Below are positions 7,078 through 14,408 of a stretch of 15,507 nucleotides of DNA, one piece after another. Under the pieces are notes generated by a model. The model ran no database searches and was not told the DNA's origin. It was given only the letters and a program-made list of their open reading frames with translations. Position 1 is the stretch's first letter, and the number at the start of each line of letters is the position of its first letter. The DNA lies in assembly GCA_046566065.1 (NCBI GenBank), contig JBKHXK010000045.1:1-15507 (forward strand), given 5' to 3'. The stretch is from MB1-2 sp046566065 (lineage in GTDB: Bacteria; Actinomycetota; CADDZG01; WHSQ01). The position numbers were made by a program, and so were the translations under genes.

Positions 7078-7239
7078 ATGATCAAAGCTGTGGTTCTCGT
7101 CGTGCTGGGTGCGATCGGGGCCTTGGAGCTCGACCGTCGGTTAGCCGGTCTCAAGGACCGGATGACTCCGCGGGCGATGACCGACGGCGTTCTGGACAGG
7201 GCGAACCGTCGTCTCGAGCGGGGTCGCACCGGCCTCTAG
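7078..7239 (+). CDS. Small single-pass membrane-anchored protein between rarA and alaS (53 aa)
   Basis: An ATG 9 bases after the rarA stop opens a frame of 53 codons ending in TAG at 7237. The product starts MIKAVVLVVLGAIGALELDR, a short hydrophobic N-terminal segment (residues 2-16). A basic amphipathic stretch with LAGLKDRMTPRA (22-33) and DRANRRLERGR (40-50) follows. GAGGGCGGGTAGGG just upstream offers a purine-rich ribosome site. Actinobacteria commonly have one or two short membrane-anchored proteins of unknown role at this spot before alaS, with the same plan of anchor, basic linker and an L-TP turn; the streptomycete DUF6167 family is one I compare it with from memory. It is easily missed by gene callers because of its size. 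Function unknown. Confidence 0.6.
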   Translation: MIKAVVLVVLGAIGALELDRRLAGLKDRMTPRAMTDGVLDRANRRLERGRTGL

Positions 7240-7267
7240 CGTCTCCACGGTCCGCGCAACGCCCTTG

Positions 7268-7273
7268 TAGCCT
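7268..7273 (+). promoter_or_regulatory. Probable -10 box (TAGCCT) for a leaderless alaS transcript
   Basis: TAGCCT fits the TAnnnT -10 pattern and, as at hisS, lies exactly 8 bases before the ATG (7282). The 42-base gap before alaS contains no Shine-Dalgarno near the start codon, so leaderless initiation explains how the gene is translated. No -35 consensus is visible. Confidence 0.4.
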
Positions 7274-7281
7274 CGGGCGTC

Positions 7282-9924
7282 ATGGACACGAACTCGATCC
7301 GGGACCGGTTCCTCACGTTCTTCGAAGAGCGTGAGCACGCTCGCGTCCATTCCTCCTCTTTGGTGCCGAACGACCAGACGCTGTTGCTCACGAACGCAGG
7401 CATGGTGCAGTTCAAGCCCTACTTCCTCGGCGAGCAGAGCCCACCTTTCAAGCGAGCCGTGACCGCCCAGAAGTGCATGAGGGCCGGCGGCAAGCACAAC
7501 GACATCGACCAGGTGGGCCGAACCGCGCGTCACCTGACCTTCTTCGAGATGTTGGGCAACTTCTCGTTCGGCGATTACTACAAGAGCGACGCCTGCGCCT
7601 GGGGCTGGGAGCTCGTCACGGAGGGATTCGGTATCGACGCCGATCGGCTCTGGGCGACCGTCTACGAGACCGATGACGAGGCCTTCGAGATCTGGCGCGA
7701 CGAGGTAGGGGTCCCAGAGAACCGGATCATCCGGATGGGCAAGAAGGACAACTTCTGGTCGATGGGTGTGGCCGGCCCCTGCGGGCCGTGCTCGGAGATA
7801 TCCGTCGACATGGGTGACGCGTTCGGCCCCGCCTCCGATGTCGGTCCACAAGGCAACGAGGCTCGCTACATGGAGATCTGGAACCTCGTCTTCATGCAGA
7901 ACGACTGCAACGCCGACATCGAGCCGATCGCGGAGCTGCCCAAGAAGAACATCGACACCGGTTTCGGCCTAGAGCGCGCGGCGATGGTCCTTCAGAACGT
8001 CGGGACCGTCTTCGAGACGGACCTGCTGCGCGAGATGGTCGCGAGGGCCGAGGCTCTCTGCGGGCAGAGGTACGGAGACGATGCTCGTGCCGATGTCGGA
8101 CTGAGGGTGCTGGCGGATCACGGTCGCTCGATCAGCTTCATGATCGCCGACGGGATCCTGCCCTCCAACGAGGAACGCGGCTACGTCCTGCGACTGATCA
8201 TGCGCCGCGCGATCAGGGAGGCGCGTCTGATGGGACGCACCGACCCGGTGTTGACCGGGTTGGTCGACGCCACCGTCGAGCTGATGGGTGACGCGTACCC
8301 AGAGCTCAGGGACCGACATGATCTGGCGTTGGAGGTCGCCTCGAGAGAAGAGGAGAGGTTCGATCACACCCTGAAGCAGGGACTCAGCCTGCTCGAGTCG
8401 GAGATCGAGAAGGTGAGGGGCTCCGGCGCCAAGGCGATCCCGGCCGATGTGGCGTTCAAGCTGCACGACACCTTCGGGTTCCCCATCGACATGACGATCG
8501 ATATCGCAACGGAAGCCGAGCTGGATGTCGACAGAGACGCGTTCGCGGAGTTGATGCAACAGCAGAAGGAGAGGGCGCGCTCGGCTCGCAAGGGTGATGA
8601 GAGCGGAGTCGCGATCGACGCTGCGTTGTCGGTGCTCGAGGAGCACGGTTCGGTCGACTTCCTCGGCTATGAGCATCACTCGACGGAGGCGAACGTTCTC
8701 GCCCTGCTGGACGGAGGCACTCCCACGCCCCTGTTGAGCGAAGGTCAAGAGGGCGAGGTGCTCCTGGATCGCACCGTGTTCTACGCCGAAGGTGGAGGAC
8801 AGGTCGGCGACCGCGGCGAGCTGGTCGGCAACAGCGGGCGCGCCATGGTCCTGGACACCCAACGGCTCGCTCCGGGCCTGGTCACTCACAAGGTCAAGGT
8901 CGTCGCCGGCGAACTGCAGGTAGGTGACGATGTGTTCGCATCGATCGACGCGGAGCGGCGTGCCGCGATCGAGCGGGCTCACACGGCGACGCACATCCTC
9001 CACTGGATCTTGCGCGACAGACTGGGGGATCACGCCCACCAGGCAGGTTCGCTGGTCGAGCCTGGACGGCTGCGTTTCGACTTCAATCACTACGAGGCCG
9101 TTTCGGCAGATCAACTCAGAGATATCTCCACAGAGCTTCAGCAACGCGTGCTGCTGGACGATCCGGTCCGCGCCTACGAGACCAGCTATGACTTCGCGAA
9201 GTCGATCGGCGCCATGGCCTTCTTCGGCGAGAAGTACGGGGACTTCGTGAGGGTCGTCGAAGTGGGCGACTACTCGAAGGAGCTATGTGGGGGCACCCAC
9301 GTGGTTCACTCGACGAACATCGGGGTCGCTGTCGTCACACACGAGGGATCCGTCGGAGCCAACCTCCGACGCGTCGAAGCTCTGGTCGGCCGCGAGGGGC
9401 TCGATCACCTCGAACGACGGGTCGCCGTATTGGAGCGCGCGGCGACGTTGTTGAAGACCAAGCCTGATGAGGTGGCCGAGAAGGTCGAGCGTCTCCTCGG
9501 GACCCACAAAGAGATGGAGCGCAAGGTCGCTGAGATCGAGCGACGATCGGCGGATTCAGATGCGACCGCGCTGATCGGATCGTCGTTGGACGTCGGCGGC
9601 AGCAGGATGATCGTGGCGCGCCGAGATGTGGGGGTCGACTCGCTCCGTGCTCTCGCTCAATCTCTGAAGGGTCGTCTGGGCTCGGGCGTGGTGGTGCTCG
9701 GGACGTCCACCGACGGCAAGGCCAACCTGGTAGCCGCCGTCACGAAAGACCTGATCGAGAAGGGCGTTTCGGCCCGGGACCTGCTGGCTGCGGGATCGCA
9801 ACTGCTGGGCGGGGGCGGCGGGGGCAAACCGGATCTCGCGATCTCCGGAGGCCCCCGAGCCGACCAACTCGATGACGCTCTGGATGCCGTTGCCCGCTCC
9901 GCCAAGGAGGCTCTGTCTTCGTGA
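7282..9924 (+). CDS. alaS: Alanyl-tRNA synthetase
   Basis: This 880-residue class II synthetase, full length for bacteria, charges tRNA-Ala and hydrolyses mischarged Ser- or Gly-tRNA-Ala. The catalytic domain opens with NSIRDRFLTFFEEREHARV (4-22). It contains QKCMRAGGKHNDIDQVGRT (within 63-81), FFEMLGNFSFGDYYK (87-101) and GPCGPCSE (165-172). The editing domain has HTATH (567-571) and CGGTH (669-673), whose His and Cys residues bind zinc in the family. A coiled region follows (about 695-770), then the C-Ala domain with a Gly-rich run near 842-847 and GKPDLAISGG. It appears to have its own start signal (TAGCCT upstream) rather than depending on rarA. Its TGA overlaps the GTG of ruvX, beginning a chain of coupled genes to aroE. 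Nothing is missing. Confidence 0.98.
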   Translation: MDTNSIRDRFLTFFEEREHARVHSSSLVPNDQTLLLTNAGMVQFKPYFLGEQSPPFKRAVTAQKCMRAGGKHNDIDQVGRTARHLTFFEMLGNFSFGDYYKSDACAWGWELVTEGFGIDADRLWATVYETDDEAFEIWRDEVGVPENRIIRMGKKDNFWSMGVAGPCGPCSEISVDMGDAFGPASDVGPQGNEARYMEIWNLVFMQNDCNADIEPIAELPKKNIDTGFGLERAAMVLQNVGTVFETDLLREMVARAEALCGQRYGDDARADVGLRVLADHGRSISFMIADGILPSNEERGYVLRLIMRRAIREARLMGRTDPVLTGLVDATVELMGDAYPELRDRHDLALEVASREEERFDHTLKQGLSLLESEIEKVRGSGAKAIPADVAFKLHDTFGFPIDMTIDIATEAELDVDRDAFAELMQQQKERARSARKGDESGVAIDAALSVLEEHGSVDFLGYEHHSTEANVLALLDGGTPTPLLSEGQEGEVLLDRTVFYAEGGGQVGDRGELVGNSGRAMVLDTQRLAPGLVTHKVKVVAGELQVGDDVFASIDAERRAAIERAHTATHILHWILRDRLGDHAHQAGSLVEPGRLRFDFNHYEAVSADQLRDISTELQQRVLLDDPVRAYETSYDFAKSIGAMAFFGEKYGDFVRVVEVGDYSKELCGGTHVVHSTNIGVAVVTHEGSVGANLRRVEALVGREGLDHLERRVAVLERAATLLKTKPDEVAEKVERLLGTHKEMERKVAEIERRSADSDATALIGSSLDVGGSRMIVARRDVGVDSLRALAQSLKGRLGSGVVVLGTSTDGKANLVAAVTKDLIEKGVSARDLLAAGSQLLGGGGGGKPDLAISGGPRADQLDDALDAVARSAKEALSS

Positions 9925-10325
9925 TCCTCGGCATCGACGTCGGCACCCATCGCGTAGGCATCGCGGCGGCGCACGAGGAGACGAAGATCGCCCACCCCGT
10001 CGAGGTGATCGTGGTTGCCGAACGCGACCCGGTAGCCCGGATCTCTGAGCTGGTCATCGAGCTCGAAGCTTCGTCGGTCGTGGTCGGCCGGCCCACAGCT
10101 CTGTCGGGCGAGAGCGGCCCGGCAGTAGAGGCGCAAGCAGACTTCGTCGCCCGGCTGCGGGCCGCGCTGGAGGTCGAGGTCTTCGAATACGACGAGCGGC
10201 TCACGACCGTGATGGCCAACCAGGGGATGCGGGCAGCGGGCGCCGATCGGTCGGCCCAGAAGAGCCTGCGCGACGCGATCGCGGCCCAGGTGATGCTGCA
10301 GGGCTACCTGGACTCGAGCAGATGA
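9921..10325 (+). CDS. ruvX: Holliday-junction resolvase-like nuclease / pre-16S rRNA nuclease (YqgF/RuvX)
   Basis: This 134-residue RNase H-fold protein is the normal size for the family, which is implicated in 5'-end maturation of 16S rRNA and was first predicted as a Holliday-junction resolvase. Expected acidic active-site positions are present: D6 in GIDVGTHRVGIA (4-15), D91 in YDERLTTVMA (90-99) and D118 in RDAIAAQVMLQGYL (117-130). VVVGRPTALSGESGP (53-67) is the third conserved block. GTG is the start: it overlaps the alaS stop as GTGA, with AAGGAGG (9904-9910) upstream, and no in-frame ATG fits. The alaS-ruvX-mltG order is shared by actinobacteria and Firmicutes. Confidence 0.95.
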   Translation: MILGIDVGTHRVGIAAAHEETKIAHPVEVIVVAERDPVARISELVIELEASSVVVGRPTALSGESGPAVEAQADFVARLRAALEVEVFEYDERLTTVMANQGMRAAGADRSAQKSLRDAIAAQVMLQGYLDSSR

Positions 10326-11365
10326 GCCTGACGCGTCGCGGTAAAGCGGTGGTGGTTCTGTTCGTGCTGCTGGCTCTTCTGCTGGCGCCGGTCGCCGGCG
10401 GCTATCTCTACCTCAGCGCGATCGGTTTCTACGGCGAAAGCGATCCCGGCAAGAAGATCCAACTCGAGATCCCTCGGGGCGCCGGCACCCAGACGATCGG
10501 ACGGATCCTGGAAGAGAACGGAGTGATCGAGTCCGCTTTCGGGTTCCGACTGGCGACCTACTTCCAAGGCGGCGTCGAGGACATCCAGGCCGGCCGGTAC
10601 GAGATCCCCACCGGGCTGACGGCACGTGACGCGCTCACGGCCCTCGTCGAGTCGGGCCCGATGGGCGAGGAGTTCGTCAACGTCACGTTCCCCGAGGGGT
10701 CGTGGCTCACAGATTTCGCTCACAACATCGGACGCGACACGCATCTCTCGGAGAAGAGGTTCCTGGACATCGTTCAGAACGGGAAGGTGGAGTCGAGTCT
10801 CAAGCCCGAAGAGATCGACACCCTCGAGGGGCTGCTCTTCCCGTCGACCTATCAGGTCATCAAGAAGGACACCGAGATGTCCCTGGCCACGGAGCTCGTG
10901 CAGGAGATGGAGAAGCAGGCCGAGAAGGCCGGGATCTTCGACAAGGCCGAGTCGTTAGGCGTTACGCCTTACGAGGCCATCATCATCGCCTCGATGATCG
11001 AGGGCGAGGCGAGCGTCGCGGGCGATAGGGACAAGATCGCCCGAGTCATCTACAACCGTCTCGAGCAAGGCATCGCTCTGGGCATCGATGCAACGGTTAT
11101 CTACGCGCTGGGCGAGCACAAGACGGAGTTGACCGTGTCTGATCTCGAGATCGACTCCCCGTACAACACTCGCAAGGTGGCGGGCCTCCCACCGACTCCG
11201 ATCGGAGCGCCCGGCTTCGCCTCTCTGGAAGCGGCGGCGAACCCTGCAGACGGGCCCTGGCTCTACTACGTGCTGTCTGACTGCGACGGGAACCACGCCT
11301 TCAGCGAGGACTACAACGATTTCCTGAGGAACAAAGAGGCCTACCAGTCCCTCGACTGCTCGTGA
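10322..11365 (+). CDS. mltG: Endolytic peptidoglycan transglycosylase MltG (YceG family)
   Basis: This 347-residue membrane-anchored lytic transglycosylase cuts nascent glycan strands and is thought to set where chain growth ends. A basic start (MSLTRRGK) leads into a single transmembrane segment (about 9-33), placing the rest outside the membrane. A LysM-like region (about 45-112, with GVIESAFGFRLATY and AGRYEIPTGLT) precedes the catalytic YceG domain. That domain carries IIASMIEGEASVAGDRDKIA (221-240) with the catalytic Glu expected at E227, VIYNRLEQGI (242-251), the DATVIYALG segment (256-264), SPYNTRKVAGLPPTPIGAPG (279-298) and SDCDGNHAFS (319-328). Its ATG overlaps the ruvX stop (ATGA) and its own stop overlaps the aroE GTG, so expression is tied to both neighbours. 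Confidence 0.95.
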   Translation: MSLTRRGKAVVVLFVLLALLLAPVAGGYLYLSAIGFYGESDPGKKIQLEIPRGAGTQTIGRILEENGVIESAFGFRLATYFQGGVEDIQAGRYEIPTGLTARDALTALVESGPMGEEFVNVTFPEGSWLTDFAHNIGRDTHLSEKRFLDIVQNGKVESSLKPEEIDTLEGLLFPSTYQVIKKDTEMSLATELVQEMEKQAEKAGIFDKAESLGVTPYEAIIIASMIEGEASVAGDRDKIARVIYNRLEQGIALGIDATVIYALGEHKTELTVSDLEIDSPYNTRKVAGLPPTPIGAPGFASLEAAANPADGPWLYYVLSDCDGNHAFSEDYNDFLRNKEAYQSLDCS

Positions 11366-12186
11366 AGAGTTTCGCCGGTGTTCTCGGTTGGCCGCTCGAG
11401 TTCTCTCTCTCGCCCGCTATCCACAACGCAGCTTTCCGCAGGCTCGGCCTCGACTGGGTCTACCTACCCTTCCCGGTAACGCCGGAGGACCTTCCGGCGG
11501 CGGTCGAAGGTTTGCGCGCTCTGGGCTCGGTGGGTGTCAACGTCACGATGCCGCACAAGGAAACGATCGTGGAGCTGCTCGACGATCTCTCGGGAGATGC
11601 ACGGGGGGTCGGCGCGGTCAACACGGTTCAGAACGTCGGCGGCCGATTGATCGGACACAACACCGACGTCGACGGATTCCTCGCGTTCGCGAGGGACGAC
11701 GCCGGGCTACAGATGGAGCACTCACGATGTCTGGTGATAGGCGCAGGGGGGGCCGCGCGCGCGATCGTCTACGCGCTGGACCAGGCAGGGGCCGCGGAGG
11801 TTGCGGTCGCGGCGCGCAGGGACGATCAGGCTCGCTCGGTCCTGTCGGTCGCGCCGAGCGCAGAGAAGACGTCGCTTCCTTGGAACGACCTCGCCGGTGC
11901 CAGCGACGGCTTCGACATCATCGTGAATGCCACTCCACTGGGGATGCCCGGGCACGACCCCTTGCCTCGCTTGCTGCTGCGGCAAGGCCAGGCCGTCGTC
12001 GATCTGATCTACGACCCCCCCGAGACGCCTCTGGTCGAGTCGGCCAAATCCGCTGGAGGGGCCGGGTGGGGTGGGCTCGGGATGCTGGTTCATCAAGCGG
12101 CCGCGTCGCTGCGGATCTGGACCGGTCAGGAAGCCCCGACGGAGGCCATGTCGGTGGCCGCTCTCCATGCTCTTTCCCGCCGATAA
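11362..12186 (+). CDS. aroE: Shikimate dehydrogenase (NADP+)
   Basis: This 274-residue enzyme reduces 3-dehydroshikimate to shikimate in aromatic amino-acid synthesis. Substrate-site motifs are SLSPAIHN (15-22), NVTMPHK (60-66, catalytic Lys K66) and GHNTDVDGF (98-106, catalytic Asp D102). The Rossmann nucleotide site is GAGGAARA (127-134). NATPLGM (189-195), YDPPETPL (217-224) and GMLVHQAAASLRIWTG (240-255) complete the family pattern. The start is GTG at 11362, overlapping the mltG TGA. The position after mltG is the usual actinobacterial one. A TAA closes the housekeeping chain; no terminator with a T-run was found after it, so the following operon might receive read-through. Confidence 0.96.
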   Translation: MKSFAGVLGWPLEFSLSPAIHNAAFRRLGLDWVYLPFPVTPEDLPAAVEGLRALGSVGVNVTMPHKETIVELLDDLSGDARGVGAVNTVQNVGGRLIGHNTDVDGFLAFARDDAGLQMEHSRCLVIGAGGAARAIVYALDQAGAAEVAVAARRDDQARSVLSVAPSAEKTSLPWNDLAGASDGFDIIVNATPLGMPGHDPLPRLLLRQGQAVVDLIYDPPETPLVESAKSAGGAGWGGLGMLVHQAAASLRIWTGQEAPTEAMSVAALHALSRR

Positions 12187-12319
12187 CACGCATACCGGGA
12201 CCTGCGCCGGTTATCCCGCAAGAAAATCGGACAACCGGCTCAACCGAGCCCCCGGGCTTGCCGAAAATGCGTACGACGGGTGACTTAGAAATCCGCCTCA
12301 CCGGCACAGGAGGATCCAC
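12187..12319 (+). promoter_or_regulatory. Leader/promoter region of the Roadblock-GTPase operon
   Basis: These 133 non-coding bases separate aroE from the accessory operon. They hold a small perfect hairpin, GGCTC-AACC-GAGCC (12237-12250), flanked by two copies of CAACCG (12232-12237 and 12241-12246). GCCGAAAA (12260-12267) differs by one base from the sigma28 -10 GCCGATAA and has TCAA 16 bases upstream. A strong AGGAGG lies just before the first gene (about 12308-12313). I see no known riboswitch. The promoter reading is tentative. Confidence 0.35.
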
Positions 12320-12829
12320 ATGACGAAGGCCGACCACCTCGCAGCAGCACTCGACGAGTTCCTTGCCGTGTCTCCCGATGTCGAGGCCGCCGCGATCGTT
12401 AGCGCGGACGGTCTTCCAATGGCATCCGCCCTTCCTCCTTATGTAGAGGAGGACCGTCTGGCCGCCATGAGCGCCGCTCTGCTCACCTTGGGGGAGCGTG
12501 CCGCGGACGGTCTCGGCAAGGGCGAGCTCGCTCAGGTGTTCGTCGAGGGCAAGAACGGCTACGTTGTGTTGATGAACGCTGGCTCCGACGCCGTCCTGGT
12601 GGCGGTTACGTCCAAGGACACGAAGGTGGGGCTCGTTCTCTTCGAGATGCGGAAGGCCGCTTCGACGATCGGCCGGGTGATGGACGAGCCCGCTCACGTC
12701 CAGGCCGCCCCCGAGGCGGAGGTGTCACACGACCCCTACGCTTCGCCGGTCGCTCCGGTGGGACCCGTCCGCGCCCCCGAGCCAGAGCCGGCCGCGGAGT
12801 CGGAGTCATCCATCCCCAGCTGGCAATAG
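12320..12829 (+). CDS. Roadblock/LC7-domain protein (MglB-like) with a Pro/Glu-rich tail
   Basis: This 169-residue protein contains one Roadblock/LC7 domain (about 5-122): helix LAAALDEFLAVSPDVEAAAIV, strand VSADGLPMAS (27-36), helix EEDRLAAMSAALLTLGERAA (within 43-62), then strands AQVFVEGKNGYVVLMNAG (71-88) and AVLVAVTSKD (91-100) and a last helix. Such domains dimerise and bind small Ras-like GTPases; MglB, the best-known bacterial case, is the GTPase-activating partner of MglA. The remaining 47 residues are Pro/Glu/Ala-rich and probably unstructured, similar in composition to the linker of the next protein. A strong AGGAGG supports the ATG. The GTPase two genes downstream is the obvious candidate partner (inference). 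Confidence 0.88.
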   Translation: MTKADHLAAALDEFLAVSPDVEAAAIVSADGLPMASALPPYVEEDRLAAMSAALLTLGERAADGLGKGELAQVFVEGKNGYVVLMNAGSDAVLVAVTSKDTKVGLVLFEMRKAASTIGRVMDEPAHVQAAPEAEVSHDPYASPVAPVGPVRAPEPEPAAESESSIPSWQ

Positions 12830-12859
12830 CAAGTCTCAAGGGCTTAAGGGAGGCAAGGC

Positions 12860-14386
12860 ATGCTGAGGGGCACGCTCGACGATTTCACCCTGCCTGACAT
12901 CTTCAGGCTGATGTCCCTGTCTAAGAAGACGGGGAGCTTGCAGGTCGAGCGATCCGCGGGACAGGGCAAGGTCTGGTTCCGCGACGGCGAGGTCTACTAC
13001 GCCGAGTCGAGCCTCTCGAAAGAGCCGTTGGGGCAGAAGCTCGTACGTTCCAAGGCGCTCACCGAGGGCCAACTCCGCAAGGCTCTGGACCAGCACGCGG
13101 GTTCCGGCAAGCGACTGGGAGAGGTCCTTCTCGAGTCCGGCATGGTGGACGAGGACCAGATCATGATGGTCGTCCGTCAGCAGATCGAGGACGCCGCCTT
13201 CGACCTCCTCCGCTGGGAGCTCGGCGAGTTCCTGTGGGAGCCGGGTGAGGAGACCAACCCCGAGGTCGTGATCTACGTCACGGTCGAGAACCTGATCATG
13301 GAGGCCTCCCGGCGTCTCGACGAGCTCGAGGTCATCCAACGCAAGATCCCCTCGCCGGACACAGTGCTGGCGATGGCGGCCACCCCGCCCGAGGGCGCCG
13401 TCGAGATCAACATCACGCCGGAGGAGTGGCGGATCCTGGTCCTGGTCAACGGCTCCCGCTCGGTTCGCGAGATCGGCGAGCTGGTGGGCCTGGACGACTT
13501 CGCCGCCATGCGGACCCTCTACGGCCTGGTCTCCGCCGGGCTGGCCGAGGTGCCGGGCCGCGCCGACGAGGACTGGTCCGACTACGAGACGGAGCCCGAG
13601 GCCCGCACCGAGCCCGAGCCCGCCCCGGAGCCCGAGAGCCAGCCCGAGCCCGAGCCGCTGCCGGAGCCGTTGCAGGAGGCCGAGGTCGTCGAGGAGCCGG
13701 TGACGGAGCTGCACGAGCAAGTGGAGGCGGCTCCGGAGGCCCCCGAACCGGTAGCGGAAGAGCCTGTCATAGAAGAAGAACCTCAGGTGGAAGAGCCGGT
13801 GGCGGAAGAGCCGCAGGAGGTGTCTCTCGCGGAGCAGCCGTTGATGGAGCCCGAGCCTCTTCTGTCGGAGCCGGAGTCCCCGGCGGCCGTCGAGGAGGAG
13901 CCCGAGCCGGAGCAGATGCCGGAGCCGGTTCTCCAGGCCGTGCCGGACGTCCCCGAGGAGCCCGAGATGCCCGTCGAGGCATTCGACGCTCCCGGTCCCG
14001 GAGAGCTCACCGCCGAAGGGCCGGTCTCCGCAGAAGAAGACCCCATGGCGGCGGAGCTCCTGGCCCCGGTCGCTCCCGACGCCCCGGCCGCGGAAGAGCC
14101 CCAGGCCCCTCCCGCTCCAGAACCGGCTGAGGCGGCCGAGGTTCCCGAGATCCCAGTCAGCTCAGAGCCGGCAGGTGAATCGCCCCGTGTCGATCGCATC
14201 GCGGCGGTGCGCGAGCTGGCCGGGTTGTTCAGCGAGGGCGACGATGACAACGGAAAGGCGCGCAACCGTTCCTCCGAGACGCCACCAGAAGAGGGGGCTC
14301 CCGACAACCGGAAGAGGGTCGAAGACGACGAGCAGGTCACGCGGGGGCTCATCTCCCGTCTGATCGACGGCGTCAAGGGCCTCTAG
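12860..14386 (+). CDS. DUF4388 (PATAN-like) scaffold protein with long Glu/Pro-rich linker
   Basis: This 508-residue protein opens with a DUF4388 domain: GTLDDFTLPDIFRLMSLSKK (4-23) and GKVWFRDGEVYYAES (36-50). A segment like the N-terminal domain of type II secretion/pilus ATPases follows, with EPLGQKLVRSKALTEGQLRKAL (55-76 region) and RLGEVLLESGMVDEDQI (85-101). A winged-helix-like part, ITPEEWRILVLVNGSRSVREI to GLVSAGLAEV (185-231), ends the folded half. Residues about 238-445 are low complexity, rich in Glu-Pro, Ala and Val. The C-terminus holds a short helix RIAAVRELAGLFSEG (446-460), a charged spacer and a terminal amphipathic helix RGLISRLIDGVKGL (495-508). DUF4388 proteins occur beside response regulators, Roadblock proteins and GTPases, and are thought to be signalling adaptors. 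AAGGGAGG upstream supports the ATG. Exact role unknown; scaffold is my inference. Confidence 0.8.
   Translation: MLRGTLDDFTLPDIFRLMSLSKKTGSLQVERSAGQGKVWFRDGEVYYAESSLSKEPLGQKLVRSKALTEGQLRKALDQHAGSGKRLGEVLLESGMVDEDQIMMVVRQQIEDAAFDLLRWELGEFLWEPGEETNPEVVIYVTVENLIMEASRRLDELEVIQRKIPSPDTVLAMAATPPEGAVEINITPEEWRILVLVNGSRSVREIGELVGLDDFAAMRTLYGLVSAGLAEVPGRADEDWSDYETEPEARTEPEPAPEPESQPEPEPLPEPLQEAEVVEEPVTELHEQVEAAPEAPEPVAEEPVIEEEPQVEEPVAEEPQEVSLAEQPLMEPEPLLSEPESPAAVEEEPEPEQMPEPVLQAVPDVPEEPEMPVEAFDAPGPGELTAEGPVSAEEDPMAAELLAPVAPDAPAAEEPQAPPAPEPAEAAEVPEIPVSSEPAGESPRVDRIAAVRELAGLFSEGDDDNGKARNRSSETPPEEGAPDNRKRVEDDEQVTRGLISRLIDGVKGL
13591..13668 (+). repeat. Degenerate GAGCCC hexanucleotide repeat inside the DUF4388 gene
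   Basis: GAGCCC and close variants (GAGCCG, GAGAGC, CCGGAG) recur in frame and encode repeated Glu-Pro dipeptides at the start of the acidic linker. Such tracts change length easily by slippage or recombination, so linker length may vary between strains without loss of frame. Confidence 0.6.
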
Positions 14387-14408
14387 GCGAGCCAGGAGAG
14401 CAGGGGAT

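Noticed and set aside
10085..10100. Short GC-rich inverted repeats within ruvX and other genes
   Set aside because: Arms of 4-6 bases are expected by chance at this base composition and have no positional logic.
12182..12215. Hairpin after aroE (GATAA...CCGG / CCGG...TTATC) as a terminator
   Set aside because: The stem is interrupted by an 8-base bulge, overlaps the aroE stop and is not followed by a T-run.
12237..12250. GGCTC-AACC-GAGCC hairpin as a terminator or riboswitch
   Set aside because: It is short, followed by C/G rather than T, and I found no known aptamer core around it; kept only as a note in the leader region.
12836..13720. Minus-strand frame of nearly 300 codons opposite the DUF4388 gene, rich in Leu-Gly
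   Set aside because: It reads the GAGCCC repeats backwards and has no family motif; the + strand product has recognisable domains and a good ribosome site.
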